From an uncultured Roseobacter sp. (lineage in GTDB: Bacteria; Pseudomonadota; Alphaproteobacteria; Rhodobacterales; Rhodobacteraceae), in assembly GCF_947488185.1 (NCBI RefSeq), contig NZ_CANKYM010000002.1:248001-312000 (forward strand): 64,000 bases of DNA, in the 5' to 3' direction. Shown here piece by piece: positions 17,907 to 26,429 of this stretch. Under the pieces are notes generated by a model that saw only the letters and a list, made by a program, of their open reading frames with translations, made no database searches and was not told the DNA's origin. A program made the translations under genes and the position numbers. Within the stretch, counting starts at the first letter, position 1; the number at the start of each line of letters is the position of its first letter.

Positions 17907-19216
17907 GCCTGTTGACCGCCCGCAGCATTCTGGCCCGATTGCGGCATGGCGAGGCCTTGCAAAAGGAACATCTGGCCTGGCTGGCCGCCGGGCTGGCAGA
18001 CGGATCGGTGAGTGATGCGCAGGCCGGGGCCTTTGCCATGGGCATCTGCGTGCGCGGGCTTGATGACGAGGCGCGGGTCGCCCTGACACTGGCCATGCGG
18101 GACAGTGGGCGCGTGCTGGAATGGAACCTTGATGGGCCGGTGGTCGACAAACACTCCACCGGCGGGGTTGGAGACTGTGTCTCCTTGGTTCTGGCGCCTG
18201 CACTGGCCGCTTGTGGCGCCTTTGTGCCGATGATCTCTGGACGAGGGCTGGGTCACACGGGCGGGACGCTCGACAAGCTCGACGCGATCCCCGGCGTTAC
18301 GACGCAGTTGGAGGAGCCGCGCTTTCGGGATGTGGTCGCAGAGGCCGGCTGTGCGATCGTCGGGGCCAGTGCCGATATCGCGCCTGCAGACAAACGGCTT
18401 TACGCAGTGCGCGACGTCACGTCGACCGTGGACAGCCTCGATCTGATCACCGCGTCCATCCTCTCCAAAAAACTCGCGGGCGGGTTGGAAGGTCTAGTGC
18501 TGGATGTAAAAACCGGCAGTGGGGCTTTCATGAAGGATATGAACGCGGCGCGGGCGCTTGCAAAGGCACTGGTGGAGACCGCCAATGCCGCCGGATGCAA
18601 GACCACAGCTGTCATCAGTGATATGAACCAACCGCTGGCTGCGAGCCTTGGTAACGCGCTGGAAGTGGCGGAGGTGATGCGGGTTCTGACCGCCGACCCA
18701 AGCGGGCCCCTCGTTGAGATTTCCGCAGCGCTTGGCGGCGTCTTGCTGGCCAATGCCGGGCTGGCGAAAGACGTGCAGGCAGGCACGGATGCCATCACGG
18801 CGGCGTTGCAGGACGGGCGCGCGGCAGAGCATTTCGGCCGGATGATTGCGGCCGTGGGCGGGCCTGTCCGATTTGTCGAGAACTGGGCGCGTTTCCTGCC
18901 CGAAGCGACGGTGGTCCGCGAGGTCAAAGCCCCTGCGTCGGGCTATGTCACGGCCATAGACGGCGAAGCCTTGGGCATGGTTGTGGTCGATCTGGGCGGC
19001 GGACGCGTGGTGGAAAGCGATACGATTGACCCTGCTGTCGGTTTGGGGCAGGTGGTGCGTCTGGGCGACAAGATTGCGCAGGGCCAGCCCTTAGCGGTTG
19101 TTCACGCGGCACGGCCTGATGCGGCGGACAGGGCGGCGGTGGCGGTGCGGGCGGCGATCACGATTGGCCCATCCGCTCCCGAGTCACTGCCTCTGATCAA
19201 GGAGAGAGTAGGCTGA
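17903..19216 (+). CDS. deoA: Thymidine phosphorylase
   Basis: A 437-residue enzyme splitting thymidine (and deoxyuridine) with phosphate to the base and deoxyribose-1-phosphate. DKHSTGGVGDCVSLVLAPAL, the phosphate and pyrimidine site, and MISGRGLGHTGGTLDKLDAI are the family signatures; VLDVKTGSGAFMKD follows near residue 200. It starts within the cdd stop (ATGA) and ends in TGATG with deoB, indicating translational coupling. Confidence 0.96.
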   Translation: MSLLTARSILARLRHGEALQKEHLAWLAAGLADGSVSDAQAGAFAMGICVRGLDDEARVALTLAMRDSGRVLEWNLDGPVVDKHSTGGVGDCVSLVLAPALAACGAFVPMISGRGLGHTGGTLDKLDAIPGVTTQLEEPRFRDVVAEAGCAIVGASADIAPADKRLYAVRDVTSTVDSLDLITASILSKKLAGGLEGLVLDVKTGSGAFMKDMNAARALAKALVETANAAGCKTTAVISDMNQPLAASLGNALEVAEVMRVLTADPSGPLVEISAALGGVLLANAGLAKDVQAGTDAITAALQDGRAAEHFGRMIAAVGGPVRFVENWARFLPEATVVREVKAPASGYVTAIDGEALGMVVVDLGGGRVVESDTIDPAVGLGQVVRLGDKIAQGQPLAVVHAARPDAADRAAVAVRAAITIGPSAPESLPLIKERVG

Positions 19217-20412
19217 TGGCACGCGCATTTCTGGTTGTGATGGATTCCGTTGGGATCGGTGGGGCACCCGACGCGGCACTCTACCATAACGGAGCCGTCC
19301 CGGATGAGGGGGCAAACACACTTGCGCACATCGCGCGCGCCTGTGCACAGGGCGGCGCGGCAGAGGGACGCCTTGGCCCTTTGCGTATGCCTAATCTGGA
19401 TGCCCTAGGCCTGGGGCGGGCCGTACAACTGGCCAGTGGGCAGATTGCTTTGGGCCTTGGGCAGGAACCCATGGGAACCTGGGGGGTCGCAACGGAGATA
19501 TCAAAGGGTAAGGATACACCGTCCGGTCATTGGGAACTGGCCGGTGTGCCGGTGCCGTGGGACTGGCACTATTTCCCGAATGAGGACCCTGCATTCCCGG
19601 CGGATCTGGTCGAAAAGACCGCCGCGCTGGCCGGGACAGATGGTATTTTGGGCAATTGCCATGCATCGGGTACAGCCATCATCGAGGCATGCGGCGCAGA
19701 GCACATGGAAACGGGTCGACCGATTTGCTACACCTCTGCGGATTCCGTGTTTCAGATCGCTGCCCACGAAGAGGCGTTCGGGTTGGAAAAGCTGCTGACT
19801 CTCTGTGAAGAGCTCGCACCGACGCTGCACGAGATGCGCGTGGGTCGCGTGATTGCGCGCCCGTTTATTGGCGGTCCAAAGAGCGGGTTCCGGCGCACGG
19901 CAAACCGGCGTGATTTTGCAATTGCGCCCCCGAAACCCGTGCTGACCAATTGGGTGCAGGATGCCGGGCGCAAGGTCTACGGCGTCGGTAAGATCGGTGA
20001 TATCTTTTCGATGCAGGGCATCGACCGCGTGCGCAAGGGCCCGGACAAAGTCCTGATGCAGCATCTAGCGGTTCTGGTGGCCACAGCCGAGGAAGGCAGC
20101 CTGACCTTCGCCAATTTCGTCGAGTTTGACAGTCTGTACGGACATCGGCGCGATGTCTCCGGCTATGCGCGGGCGCTGGAGTGGTTCGATGCTGAAATCG
20201 GCAAGCTCATCGGTCAATTGCGGGATGGAGACATCATGATCTTCACCGCCGATCACGGAAACGATCCCACTTGGGTCGGCACGGATCACACCCGCGAACG
20301 GGTGCCGGTGCTGATCGCGGGTATGGGGACCGAGGCCCTTGGACACATTGGGTTCAGTGATGTGGCAACACTTGTTGCGCAGCATCTGCATGTGCCGGTG
20401 CCGGCCGCCTGA
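19216..20412 (+). CDS. deoB: Phosphopentomutase
   Basis: A 398-residue alkaline-phosphatase-fold mutase converting (deoxy)ribose-1-phosphate to the 5-phosphate. [19 protein letters not shown] binds metal at the N-terminus, [13 protein letters not shown] holds the catalytic Thr, and [20 protein letters not shown] is the second metal site. It takes the product of deoA. A 95-base gap separates it from upp. Confidence 0.96.
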   Translation: MARAFLVVMDSVGIGGAPDAALYHNGAVPDEGANTLAHIARACAQGGAAEGRLGPLRMPNLDALGLGRAVQLASGQIALGLGQEPMGTWGVATEISKGKDTPSGHWELAGVPVPWDWHYFPNEDPAFPADLVEKTAALAGTDGILGNCHASGTAIIEACGAEHMETGRPICYTSADSVFQIAAHEEAFGLEKLLTLCEELAPTLHEMRVGRVIARPFIGGPKSGFRRTANRRDFAIAPPKPVLTNWVQDAGRKVYGVGKIGDIFSMQGIDRVRKGPDKVLMQHLAVLVATAEEGSLTFANFVEFDSLYGHRRDVSGYARALEWFDAEIGKLIGQLRDGDIMIFTADHGNDPTWVGTDHTRERVPVLIAGMGTEALGHIGFSDVATLVAQHLHVPVPAA

Positions 20413-20507
20413 TCCGTTGTGGCTTTGGCCCGGCAATTTGCTGTCGCCTGCTTGCAGCTTGGTCGCCTTCGGGTCTAAACGGAGGCAGGTTTAAAAAGAG
20501 GTGCCCC

Positions 20508-21140
20508 ATGACCGACCATCTGACCCTTGTTGATCACCCGTTGGTGCAACACAAGCTGACGATCATGAGGGACAAGGGCACGCCGACGGCCGTCTTCCGC
20601 CAGCTCTTGCGCGAGATCAGCCAGCTTCTGGCCTATGAGGTGACCCGCGGCCTACCGATGACGACCAAGCAGATTGAGACGCCGATGCAGGTGATGGATG
20701 CACCGACGCTGGATGGCAAAAAGCTCGCGTTGATTTCGATCCTGCGCGCGGGCAACGGGCTGCTTGATGGGGTGCTGGAGCTGATCCCCTCGGCGCGCGT
20801 CGGCTTTGTCGGGCTGTACCGCGATGAAGAAACGCTGCAGCCGGTGCAATACTACTTCAAGGTGCCCGAAGGCCTGGATGATCGTCTGGTCATCGCTGTC
20901 GATCCGATGCTGGCTACCGGCAATTCATCCGTGGCCGCAGTCGATCTGCTGAAAAAGGCCGGAGCGACCAACATCCGTTTCCTCTGCCTGCTGGCCGCAC
21001 CTGAAGGGATTGCCCGCATGAAGGACGCGCATCCGGACGTCCCCATCGTGACCGCTGCGGTGGATGAAAAGCTGAATGACATCGGCTATATTGTGCCTGG
21101 CTTGGGTGACGCCGGTGACCGGATGTTCGGCACCAAGTAA
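20508..21140 (+). CDS. upp: Uracil phosphoribosyltransferase
   Basis: A 210-residue enzyme making UMP from uracil and [34 protein letters not shown] loop ([20 protein letters not shown]) and the C-terminal uracil site [20 protein letters not shown] are all present. It completes pyrimidine salvage with cdd and deoA. The ATG follows AGAGGTG closely. Confidence 0.96.
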   Translation: MTDHLTLVDHPLVQHKLTIMRDKGTPTAVFRQLLREISQLLAYEVTRGLPMTTKQIETPMQVMDAPTLDGKKLALISILRAGNGLLDGVLELIPSARVGFVGLYRDEETLQPVQYYFKVPEGLDDRLVIAVDPMLATGNSSVAAVDLLKKAGATNIRFLCLLAAPEGIARMKDAHPDVPIVTAAVDEKLNDIGYIVPGLGDAGDRMFGTK

Positions 21141-21228
21141 AATGCCGCCGAACCTGCGGAAATAACTGTAGCGAGCCTTGCTTTGCTTCGGCTCTTCGGG
21201 CATCGTCGCCCCATATCTTGTGGGGGCA

Positions 21229-21873
21229 ATGATGAAATTTACCAGAATTATCGCGATTCTTGCGGCAGCCGCGTCTCTGACTGTCGCAGGGGTGGACGTT
21301 CGGGCGCAAACAACTGTTGCGCCCAAGGAATTTCCCCCGGTCAACTATAGGGGTCGGCAGTACGTGGACAGTGCGGGCTGTGCTTTCATCCGTGCCGGTG
21401 TCGATGATGCGGTTCAATGGGTGCCCCGTGTTACCCGGGATCGGCGGTTGATCTGTGGTTTGAAACCCACCTTTACCGTGCGCGAACCGGCACCACAGGC
21501 GCCGGCAGCCGGTTCGCAAGAGGTGCTTGTCCTTAGTCCCGCACCGGCCCCGGCCGTTGCGCGACCGGGCGTGCCAAAACGCACATCGACGGCACGTGGC
21601 ACCTCGGAGCGTCGCGCTGAACCGAACCTTGTCGGCACGGTGGTTACGCCCGCAAATGCAGCGGCCAAGGGTGTCACTCCGACCATGCGCGTGATGCCGC
21701 GCCATGTCTACGAAGCGCGCCGGAATACGCTCAACGTCAAAGTGCCGAAGGGCTATCGCACTGTCTGGGAAGATGATCGTTTGAACCCGCGACGGGCTGA
21801 ACAGACACTGACTGGACACGCCGCCATGCATCAGGTCTGGACAAAAACGGTGCCTCGGCGGCTGATCGACTAA
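21229..21873 (+). CDS. Exported protein with GCxFxRAG/WVPRV motif (SPOR-type precursor relative)
   Basis: A 214-residue exported protein: signal peptide (MMKFTRIIAILAAAASLTVA), then YVDSAGCAFIRAGVDDAV, WVPRVTRDRRLICG, and a Pro/Ala-rich low-complexity linker. The cysteine-bracketed motif recurs in Rhodobacteraceae envelope proteins, often with a C-terminal SPOR domain, which I do not see here; the C-terminal 60 residues end in WTKTVPRRLID. The stop codon interlocks with that of the convergent neighbour as CTAA. Function unknown. Confidence 0.75.
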   Translation: MMKFTRIIAILAAAASLTVAGVDVRAQTTVAPKEFPPVNYRGRQYVDSAGCAFIRAGVDDAVQWVPRVTRDRRLICGLKPTFTVREPAPQAPAAGSQEVLVLSPAPAPAVARPGVPKRTSTARGTSERRAEPNLVGTVVTPANAAAKGVTPTMRVMPRHVYEARRNTLNVKVPKGYRTVWEDDRLNPRRAEQTLTGHAAMHQVWTKTVPRRLID

Positions 21874-22883
21874 CCGCCACAGATGTTTTGCAGACGCAGC
21901 CAGTCTGCGTCGCTGAGCAGCACTTTAGGTTCTGTGCCTGCCATCGGGTCTGCTTCTATCAGAGGCAGGACAGTTTCTCCCGTGATGTCGCGGGCATAGG
22001 CGTAGGGCGCACTGCGCAATTGTGCGGCAGCAAAGACAGGCAACAGGCTTTCAGGCGCAGGTTTTGGTCTGTCCTGGGTCAGCAGGATTTCAGCATAACT
22101 GTCCAGAACTTCGCTTTTTAACTGCCCCGTGGTGAGCAATTGAAAACTTGCCCAGGTTCCGCTGGTCTCCAGAAGATCGTGCAAGGGATCGCGGGCGCGG
22201 GACAGGCTTTGTTCGACCAGGGCAAATCCGGCTGCCACATCCGGTTCTTCAAAATCTTCCACCAGCCCGCGGTTCAGCAGAATATGCCGACCTGGCAGAT
22301 GCAGGCTGGTTTGAACAGCGCCGGGCATGATACTGATCCTGTCTGAACCGAGACGCGCCCGGAACGTCGCCAGAGCGCGCTGGCCGGAAGGTTCTGCACA
22401 GGCGGGGCCCGTCATCCGTTCGATCCGCTGCAACAGCGCATCGCCGATCTCAACACGCTTGACCTCTGGTACAACCGCCAACGTGTGGTCGATCAGCGCC
22501 TTCGGCACCCAGAATACCCCCGCGGCGACAACCGCCGCAATTGAGAGCGACATACCCAGCCACCGCAGCCTGCCGGGACGTGGACGGGTGCGTTCCACCG
22601 CCCGGCGCAGTTTCTCGATGGCATCGATCATCTGGTGTTCGTCTTCAGCCAATTCCAACGTTTCGCCGGTGTCCCCATCGGGATGGTAGAGCGCGGGTCG
22701 CTTGCTCGGATTAGCCCGCTGCACGGCGGCCAGAGACCAGTGCGTGATCGCCCGATCCTGCAGATCAGAGATCATCAGAGTGGCGTCGCCGATGGAGACA
22801 ATCACCTCGCGCCGCTGATCGTCCGGCGACGCGCGCCAGAGACCGCTGGCTTCCAGCCGGGCATATTTCTTGAGGGCCGTCAT
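21870..22883 (-). CDS. Single-pass membrane protein of unknown function
   Basis: A 337-residue protein with a soluble N-terminal part of about 105 residues (LWRASPDDQRREVIVSIGDA, PH-like in feel), one membrane segment near residues 108-128 (LGMSLSIAAVVAAGVFWVP) and a soluble C-terminal region. PGRHILLNRGLVEDFEEPDVAAG is reminiscent of the zinc-peptidase substrate region of M48-type proteins, but no HEXXH is present, so I do not call it a protease. Two cysteines are in the C-terminal part. Convergent with the preceding gene. Confidence 0.7.
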   Translation of the reverse strand: MTALKKYARLEASGLWRASPDDQRREVIVSIGDATLMISDLQDRAITHWSLAAVQRANPSKRPALYHPDGDTGETLELAEDEHQMIDAIEKLRRAVERTRPRPGRLRWLGMSLSIAAVVAAGVFWVPKALIDHTLAVVPEVKRVEIGDALLQRIERMTGPACAEPSGQRALATFRARLGSDRISIMPGAVQTSLHLPGRHILLNRGLVEDFEEPDVAAGFALVEQSLSRARDPLHDLLETSGTWASFQLLTTGQLKSEVLDSYAEILLTQDRPKPAPESLLPVFAAAQLRSAPYAYARDITGETVLPLIEADPMAGTEPKVLLSDADWLRLQNICGG

Positions 22884-22951
22884 CGCGGTGATCTGCTGCT
22901 CGTTAGTGCTTTGCCGCAGCTTACCATCTGGCTGACGCGGGGCAAAGGGGC

Positions 22952-22977
22952 AGGTAGGGTGGGCTTCAGGCCACCTT
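22952..22977. repeat. GGTGGGCTTCAGGCCACC repeat, third copy
   Basis: AGGTAGGGTGGGCTTCAGG then CCACCTT, 11 bases beyond the stop of the acyl-CoA synthetase on the minus strand; identical in its core to the copies near glyA. Confidence 0.75.
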
Positions 22978-22988
22978 CTACATCCCGA

Positions 22989-24620
22989 TCAGGACATATC
23001 CCGGGCGCGTTTGCGCAGTTCGAATTTCTGGATCTTGCCGGTGGAGGTCTTGGGCAGCTCGTCGAAAACCACATGCTTGGGTGTCTTGAACCCTGCCAGC
23101 GTTTCCCGTGCAAAGGCAATCAAGCCTGCCGCATCGGTGACTGCCCCGGGTTTGAGCTCGACAAAGGCGCAAGGGACTTCGCCCCATTTCTCATCCGGCT
23201 TGGCCACCACGGCGGCCAGCATCACATCCTCATGCCCCATCAACACACCCTCGACCTCGACGGAAGAAATGTTTTCCCCCCCCGAAATGATGATGTCCTT
23301 TGCCCGGTCCGCGATCTTCATGTAGCCGTCGTCATGCTGCACCGCGATATCCCCGGAATGGAAATAGCCACCTGCAAAAGCTTCTTCGGTGGCTTGCGCG
23401 TTTTTGTAATAGCCCTTCATCACCGAGTTGCCGCGGATCATGATTTCGCCCTGGGCTGTACCATCCATCGGAATCTGCAGCATGTCCTCGTCCAGCACGG
23501 TGATGTCTTCCATCATCGGAAAGGCCACACCCTGCCGCGCTTTCACCGCCGCGCGCTCCGGCTCTGCCAACCCGTCCCAATCGGCGCCACGCCAGAGGCA
23601 TTCGGTCACATGGCCATAAGTTTCCGTGAGCCCGTAAACCTGCGTGACATTGAATCCGAGCTTTTCAATCTTACTGAGCGTGGCAGGCGCGGGCGGTGCC
23701 CCTGCGGTGAAGACCTCCACCTCGTGATCGAAGTCGCGCCGCTCCTCTTCAGGAGCGTTTACCAGCATGTTCAACACGATGGGTGCGCCCCCAAGATGGG
23801 TAACACCATCATCTGCAATTGCACCAAAAATGGCAGGCGCAGTGACGTCACGACAGCAAATGATCGTGCCGCCGATCAGTGGCATCATCCATGTATGGTT
23901 CCAGCCATTGCAATGAAACAGGGGTACAATGGTCAGGTAAACGGGGTGCAGCACCATGCGCCAGCTGACCACAGTGCCCATCGTCATCAGGTAGGCCCCC
24001 CTGTGATGGTAGACGACCCCCTTTGGGCGCCCGGTGGTCCCGGAGGTGTAGTTGAGCGCGAGGCTTTCCCACTCATCCGTCGGCATGACCCATTCAAAGG
24101 CAGGGTCGGCGCTGGCGAGCATATCTTCATAGGTTTCATACCGACCAGATGCGGGATGCCCAGCCGCCGCGTCGGGGACTTCGATCAGGGTGGGCGCATC
24201 GCGGCCCATCTCGAGACAAGCGGCTTCGGCCAGCGACAGGAATTGGCTGTCCACCAGTACAATCTTTGTTGCGCCGTGATCAAAGATGTAGCTGACCGTA
24301 TCCACATCGAGGCGCGTGTTGATCGTATTCAGGACTGCGCCACAGGCAGGGACGCCAAAATGCGCTTCTGCCTGCGCCGGGATGTTGGGCAAAAGGGTGG
24401 CCACCACATCGCCCGGTGTCACACCGCGCGCCGCCAGTGCGCCAGCCAGGCGGGAGCAACGTTCGTGGTATTCCGCGTAGGTGACATGGTGGGTGCCATA
24501 GTGAACCGCCGGGTGCCCGGCAAAGACATGTGCGGCCCGTTTGAGATGCGAGAGGGGGGTTAGCGGCACGTAATTGGCGGCACATTTGTCCAGCCCTGTT
24601 TCGTCACTCATCCAGCCCAT
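22989..24620 (-). CDS. Acyl-CoA synthetase (AMP-forming), short/medium-chain type
   Basis: A 543-residue acyl-adenylate ligase. LNYTSGTTGRPKGVVYHHRG is the P-loop, VTQVYGLTETYGHVTECLW the A5 motif, YFHSGDIAVQHDDGYMKIAD A7, and LPKTSTGKIQKFELR carries the catalytic lysine. It is close in kind to plant-type and bacterial ligases for short, branched or aromatic acids; DMSP-pathway DmdB is a relative but I cannot show it is that. The ATG at 24620 follows GGGAGGACA. It precedes the beta-oxidation island and may feed it. Confidence 0.9.
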   Translation of the reverse strand: MGWMSDETGLDKCAANYVPLTPLSHLKRAAHVFAGHPAVHYGTHHVTYAEYHERCSRLAGALAARGVTPGDVVATLLPNIPAQAEAHFGVPACGAVLNTINTRLDVDTVSYIFDHGATKIVLVDSQFLSLAEAACLEMGRDAPTLIEVPDAAAGHPASGRYETYEDMLASADPAFEWVMPTDEWESLALNYTSGTTGRPKGVVYHHRGAYLMTMGTVVSWRMVLHPVYLTIVPLFHCNGWNHTWMMPLIGGTIICCRDVTAPAIFGAIADDGVTHLGGAPIVLNMLVNAPEEERRDFDHEVEVFTAGAPPAPATLSKIEKLGFNVTQVYGLTETYGHVTECLWRGADWDGLAEPERAAVKARQGVAFPMMEDITVLDEDMLQIPMDGTAQGEIMIRGNSVMKGYYKNAQATEEAFAGGYFHSGDIAVQHDDGYMKIADRAKDIIISGGENISSVEVEGVLMGHEDVMLAAVVAKPDEKWGEVPCAFVELKPGAVTDAAGLIAFARETLAGFKTPKHVVFDELPKTSTGKIQKFELRKRARDMS

Positions 24621-24760
24621 TTTCGTTGTCCTCCCGTTTGCCGTTGGTAGTTTATGCACGGCGCGGCTATTACGATATTGTTTTTGCGGCATTTGGAAAG
24701 TCAATTGTCTTACATTTGGGATTCCGATTGCGAAACAGCTGATATGGTGGGAGGCGCCGC

Positions 24761-25417
24761 ATGATCATTTCCCGGGGTCGGTCCTATGTGTTTGTGCATA
24801 TCCCAAAAACCGGGGGAACTTCGCTCGCAGCGGCTCTCGAAGCGCGCGCGATGAAAGATGACCTGCTGATTGGTGACACACCCAAAGCCCGTAAGCGCAA
24901 ATCTCGCCTGAAGGGTTTGCAGACACGGGGGCGTCTTTGGAAACATGCGACCCTCACGGACATTGATGGGCTGCTGACCCCCGAGGAAATTGGCCAGATG
25001 TTTGCGTTCACCTTGGTGCGCAATCCATGGGACCGCGTGGTCAGCTACTATCACTGGCTGCAGGATCAGGAGTTCGACCACCCGGCGGTGATGCTGTCCA
25101 AATCCTTACCCTTCGAAGAATTCCTGGCGGCACCATTGATTCAGGACAGTCTGCAGCACTCACCTGCCAGCAGTTACATGCGCGATGCGACGGGCGCAGA
25201 GCACTGTTCTCTCTACATTAGGCTTGAGGCTTTCGAGAAAGATTCGGCCCCCCTGATGGATCACCTTGGGTTCCAGCTGTCCTTGCCTCACCTGAACCCG
25301 TCACGGCGGGTTGTGAACTACCGGGCCTGCTATGACGCGCGGACACGCCAGATCGTGGCAACGCTCTGTGCGGAGGATATCGCGCGATTTGGGTATCGCT
25401 TCGATCCGGATGAGTGA
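24761..25417 (+). CDS. Sulfotransferase family 2 (carbohydrate sulfotransferase-like)
   Basis: A 218-residue cytosolic PAPS-dependent sulfotransferase. FVHIPKTGGTSLAAALEA (residues 11-28) is the 5'-phosphosulfate loop, and FTLVRNPWDRVVSYYHWLQD (84-103) the 3'-phosphate binding motif. Similar bacterial genes decorate surface polysaccharides, but no polysaccharide cluster is here. It starts 8 bases after a GGGAGGCG element. Confidence 0.85.
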   Translation: MIISRGRSYVFVHIPKTGGTSLAAALEARAMKDDLLIGDTPKARKRKSRLKGLQTRGRLWKHATLTDIDGLLTPEEIGQMFAFTLVRNPWDRVVSYYHWLQDQEFDHPAVMLSKSLPFEEFLAAPLIQDSLQHSPASSYMRDATGAEHCSLYIRLEAFEKDSAPLMDHLGFQLSLPHLNPSRRVVNYRACYDARTRQIVATLCAEDIARFGYRFDPDE

Positions 25418-25660
25418 TTCTCGGCAAGAGGGAATTGGTTAACGTATTTGGTGTATTCCACATTCATCGGCGGATTTTTGTTTCTTTTTCGGGGTCAATC
25501 CATCCCGATATAGAAATATTTCACGTTTTAGTGGAAACAATGCCTTAGATGCGCCGCATTCGCAGCAAAGCGCTGTCACGCTTTGGTCGTCGTCTGGCTG
25601 GGTAAGGACCATGTTCCTGCCGGATTTGAACTACGGAACGCCACTGGGGATTGAAACGAC

Positions 25661-26347
25661 ATGTACGGATGGAGTGTGAATGTAACGGCAAAGCCGTATA
25701 GGCCGCATGAGGCATTTTCCACCCCGCATTCCGAGCCGGTGCCTGCAAGCCACGGTTTGATCGCGGGCACGCGGGTTGCTTCCAATTTCGGCTGGCGCCC
25801 GGTGGAAGCGTTGACGGTAGGGGACAAGGTCCTGACGTTTGACAATGGGGTTCAGCGCATTGTTGAGATGCAACGCACCACGCTCTGGTTGGACCCTCAA
25901 AAGATGATGCCTGGCTGCTGGCCGGTAACCATCCCGGCGGAGGCTCTTGCGAATTTGAACGAAGTCATGCTGTTGCCGGATCAAGGTGTCATGCTGGAGA
26001 GCGACGTTGCATCCGACCCGATGGGCGATCCCTTTGCGATCGTGCCCGCACAGGCTTTGGAGGGACTGTGCGGGATCCATCGGCAGCAGCCGCTGCACCC
26101 GGTCGACTTGATCACGCTCTATTTCGCGGATGACGAGGTTATCTACATCGATGGCGGTTTACTGATCCATTGCCCGCGCAACATGGCGCTGCTGCATGAT
26201 ATGGTGTCTCCTGCAGACACGCTGTATTCCGTTGCATCGCTTGAAGAAGCGCGTGCGATACTGGCGCAGAGCGATCAAGTCCGCGAGGCGCTGGTGCAAA
26301 GCACTGGGTATGTTTTTGGGGCCACCGAAATGGTTCTGGTGGCCTGA
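25661..26347 (+). CDS. Hint-domain (hedgehog/intein-like) protein
   Basis: A 228-residue protein with a Hint domain from about residue 32: GLIAGTRVASNFGWRPVEAL, then VGDKVLTFDNGVQRIV. Canonical self-splicing Hint domains start with Cys or Ser; here the expected position reads GLIAGTRVA, so autocleavage is doubtful. Such stand-alone Hint proteins are common in Rhodobacteraceae and unassigned. An upstream 243-base space carries no other gene; a TTTCACGTTTTAGTGGAAA imperfect palindrome lies within it. A strong terminator follows. Confidence 0.8.
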   Translation: MYGWSVNVTAKPYRPHEAFSTPHSEPVPASHGLIAGTRVASNFGWRPVEALTVGDKVLTFDNGVQRIVEMQRTTLWLDPQKMMPGCWPVTIPAEALANLNEVMLLPDQGVMLESDVASDPMGDPFAIVPAQALEGLCGIHRQQPLHPVDLITLYFADDEVIYIDGGLLIHCPRNMALLHDMVSPADTLYSVASLEEARAILAQSDQVREALVQSTGYVFGATEMVLVA

Positions 26348-26385
26348 GGTTTCTCAAACAAGGCGTCGAGCAGAACGCGAGCAGC

Positions 26386-26415
26386 AAAAAGGGGGGCCGG
26401 CAGACCCCCCTTTTT
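26386..26415. terminator. Bidirectional rho-independent terminator
   Basis: AAAAAGGGGGG, loop CCGGCAGA, CCCCCCTTTTT: a perfect stem flanked by A- and T-runs. It serves both the Hint gene (plus) and the hydratase/dehydrogenase gene (minus). Confidence 0.92.
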
Positions 26416-26429
26416 ATTTGTTGTAAGCG

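Noticed and set aside
25418..25660. Possible gene or mobile element in the space before the Hint gene
   Set aside because: No coding frame with a start signal or family motif; only a weak TTTCAC...GTGGAAA palindrome.
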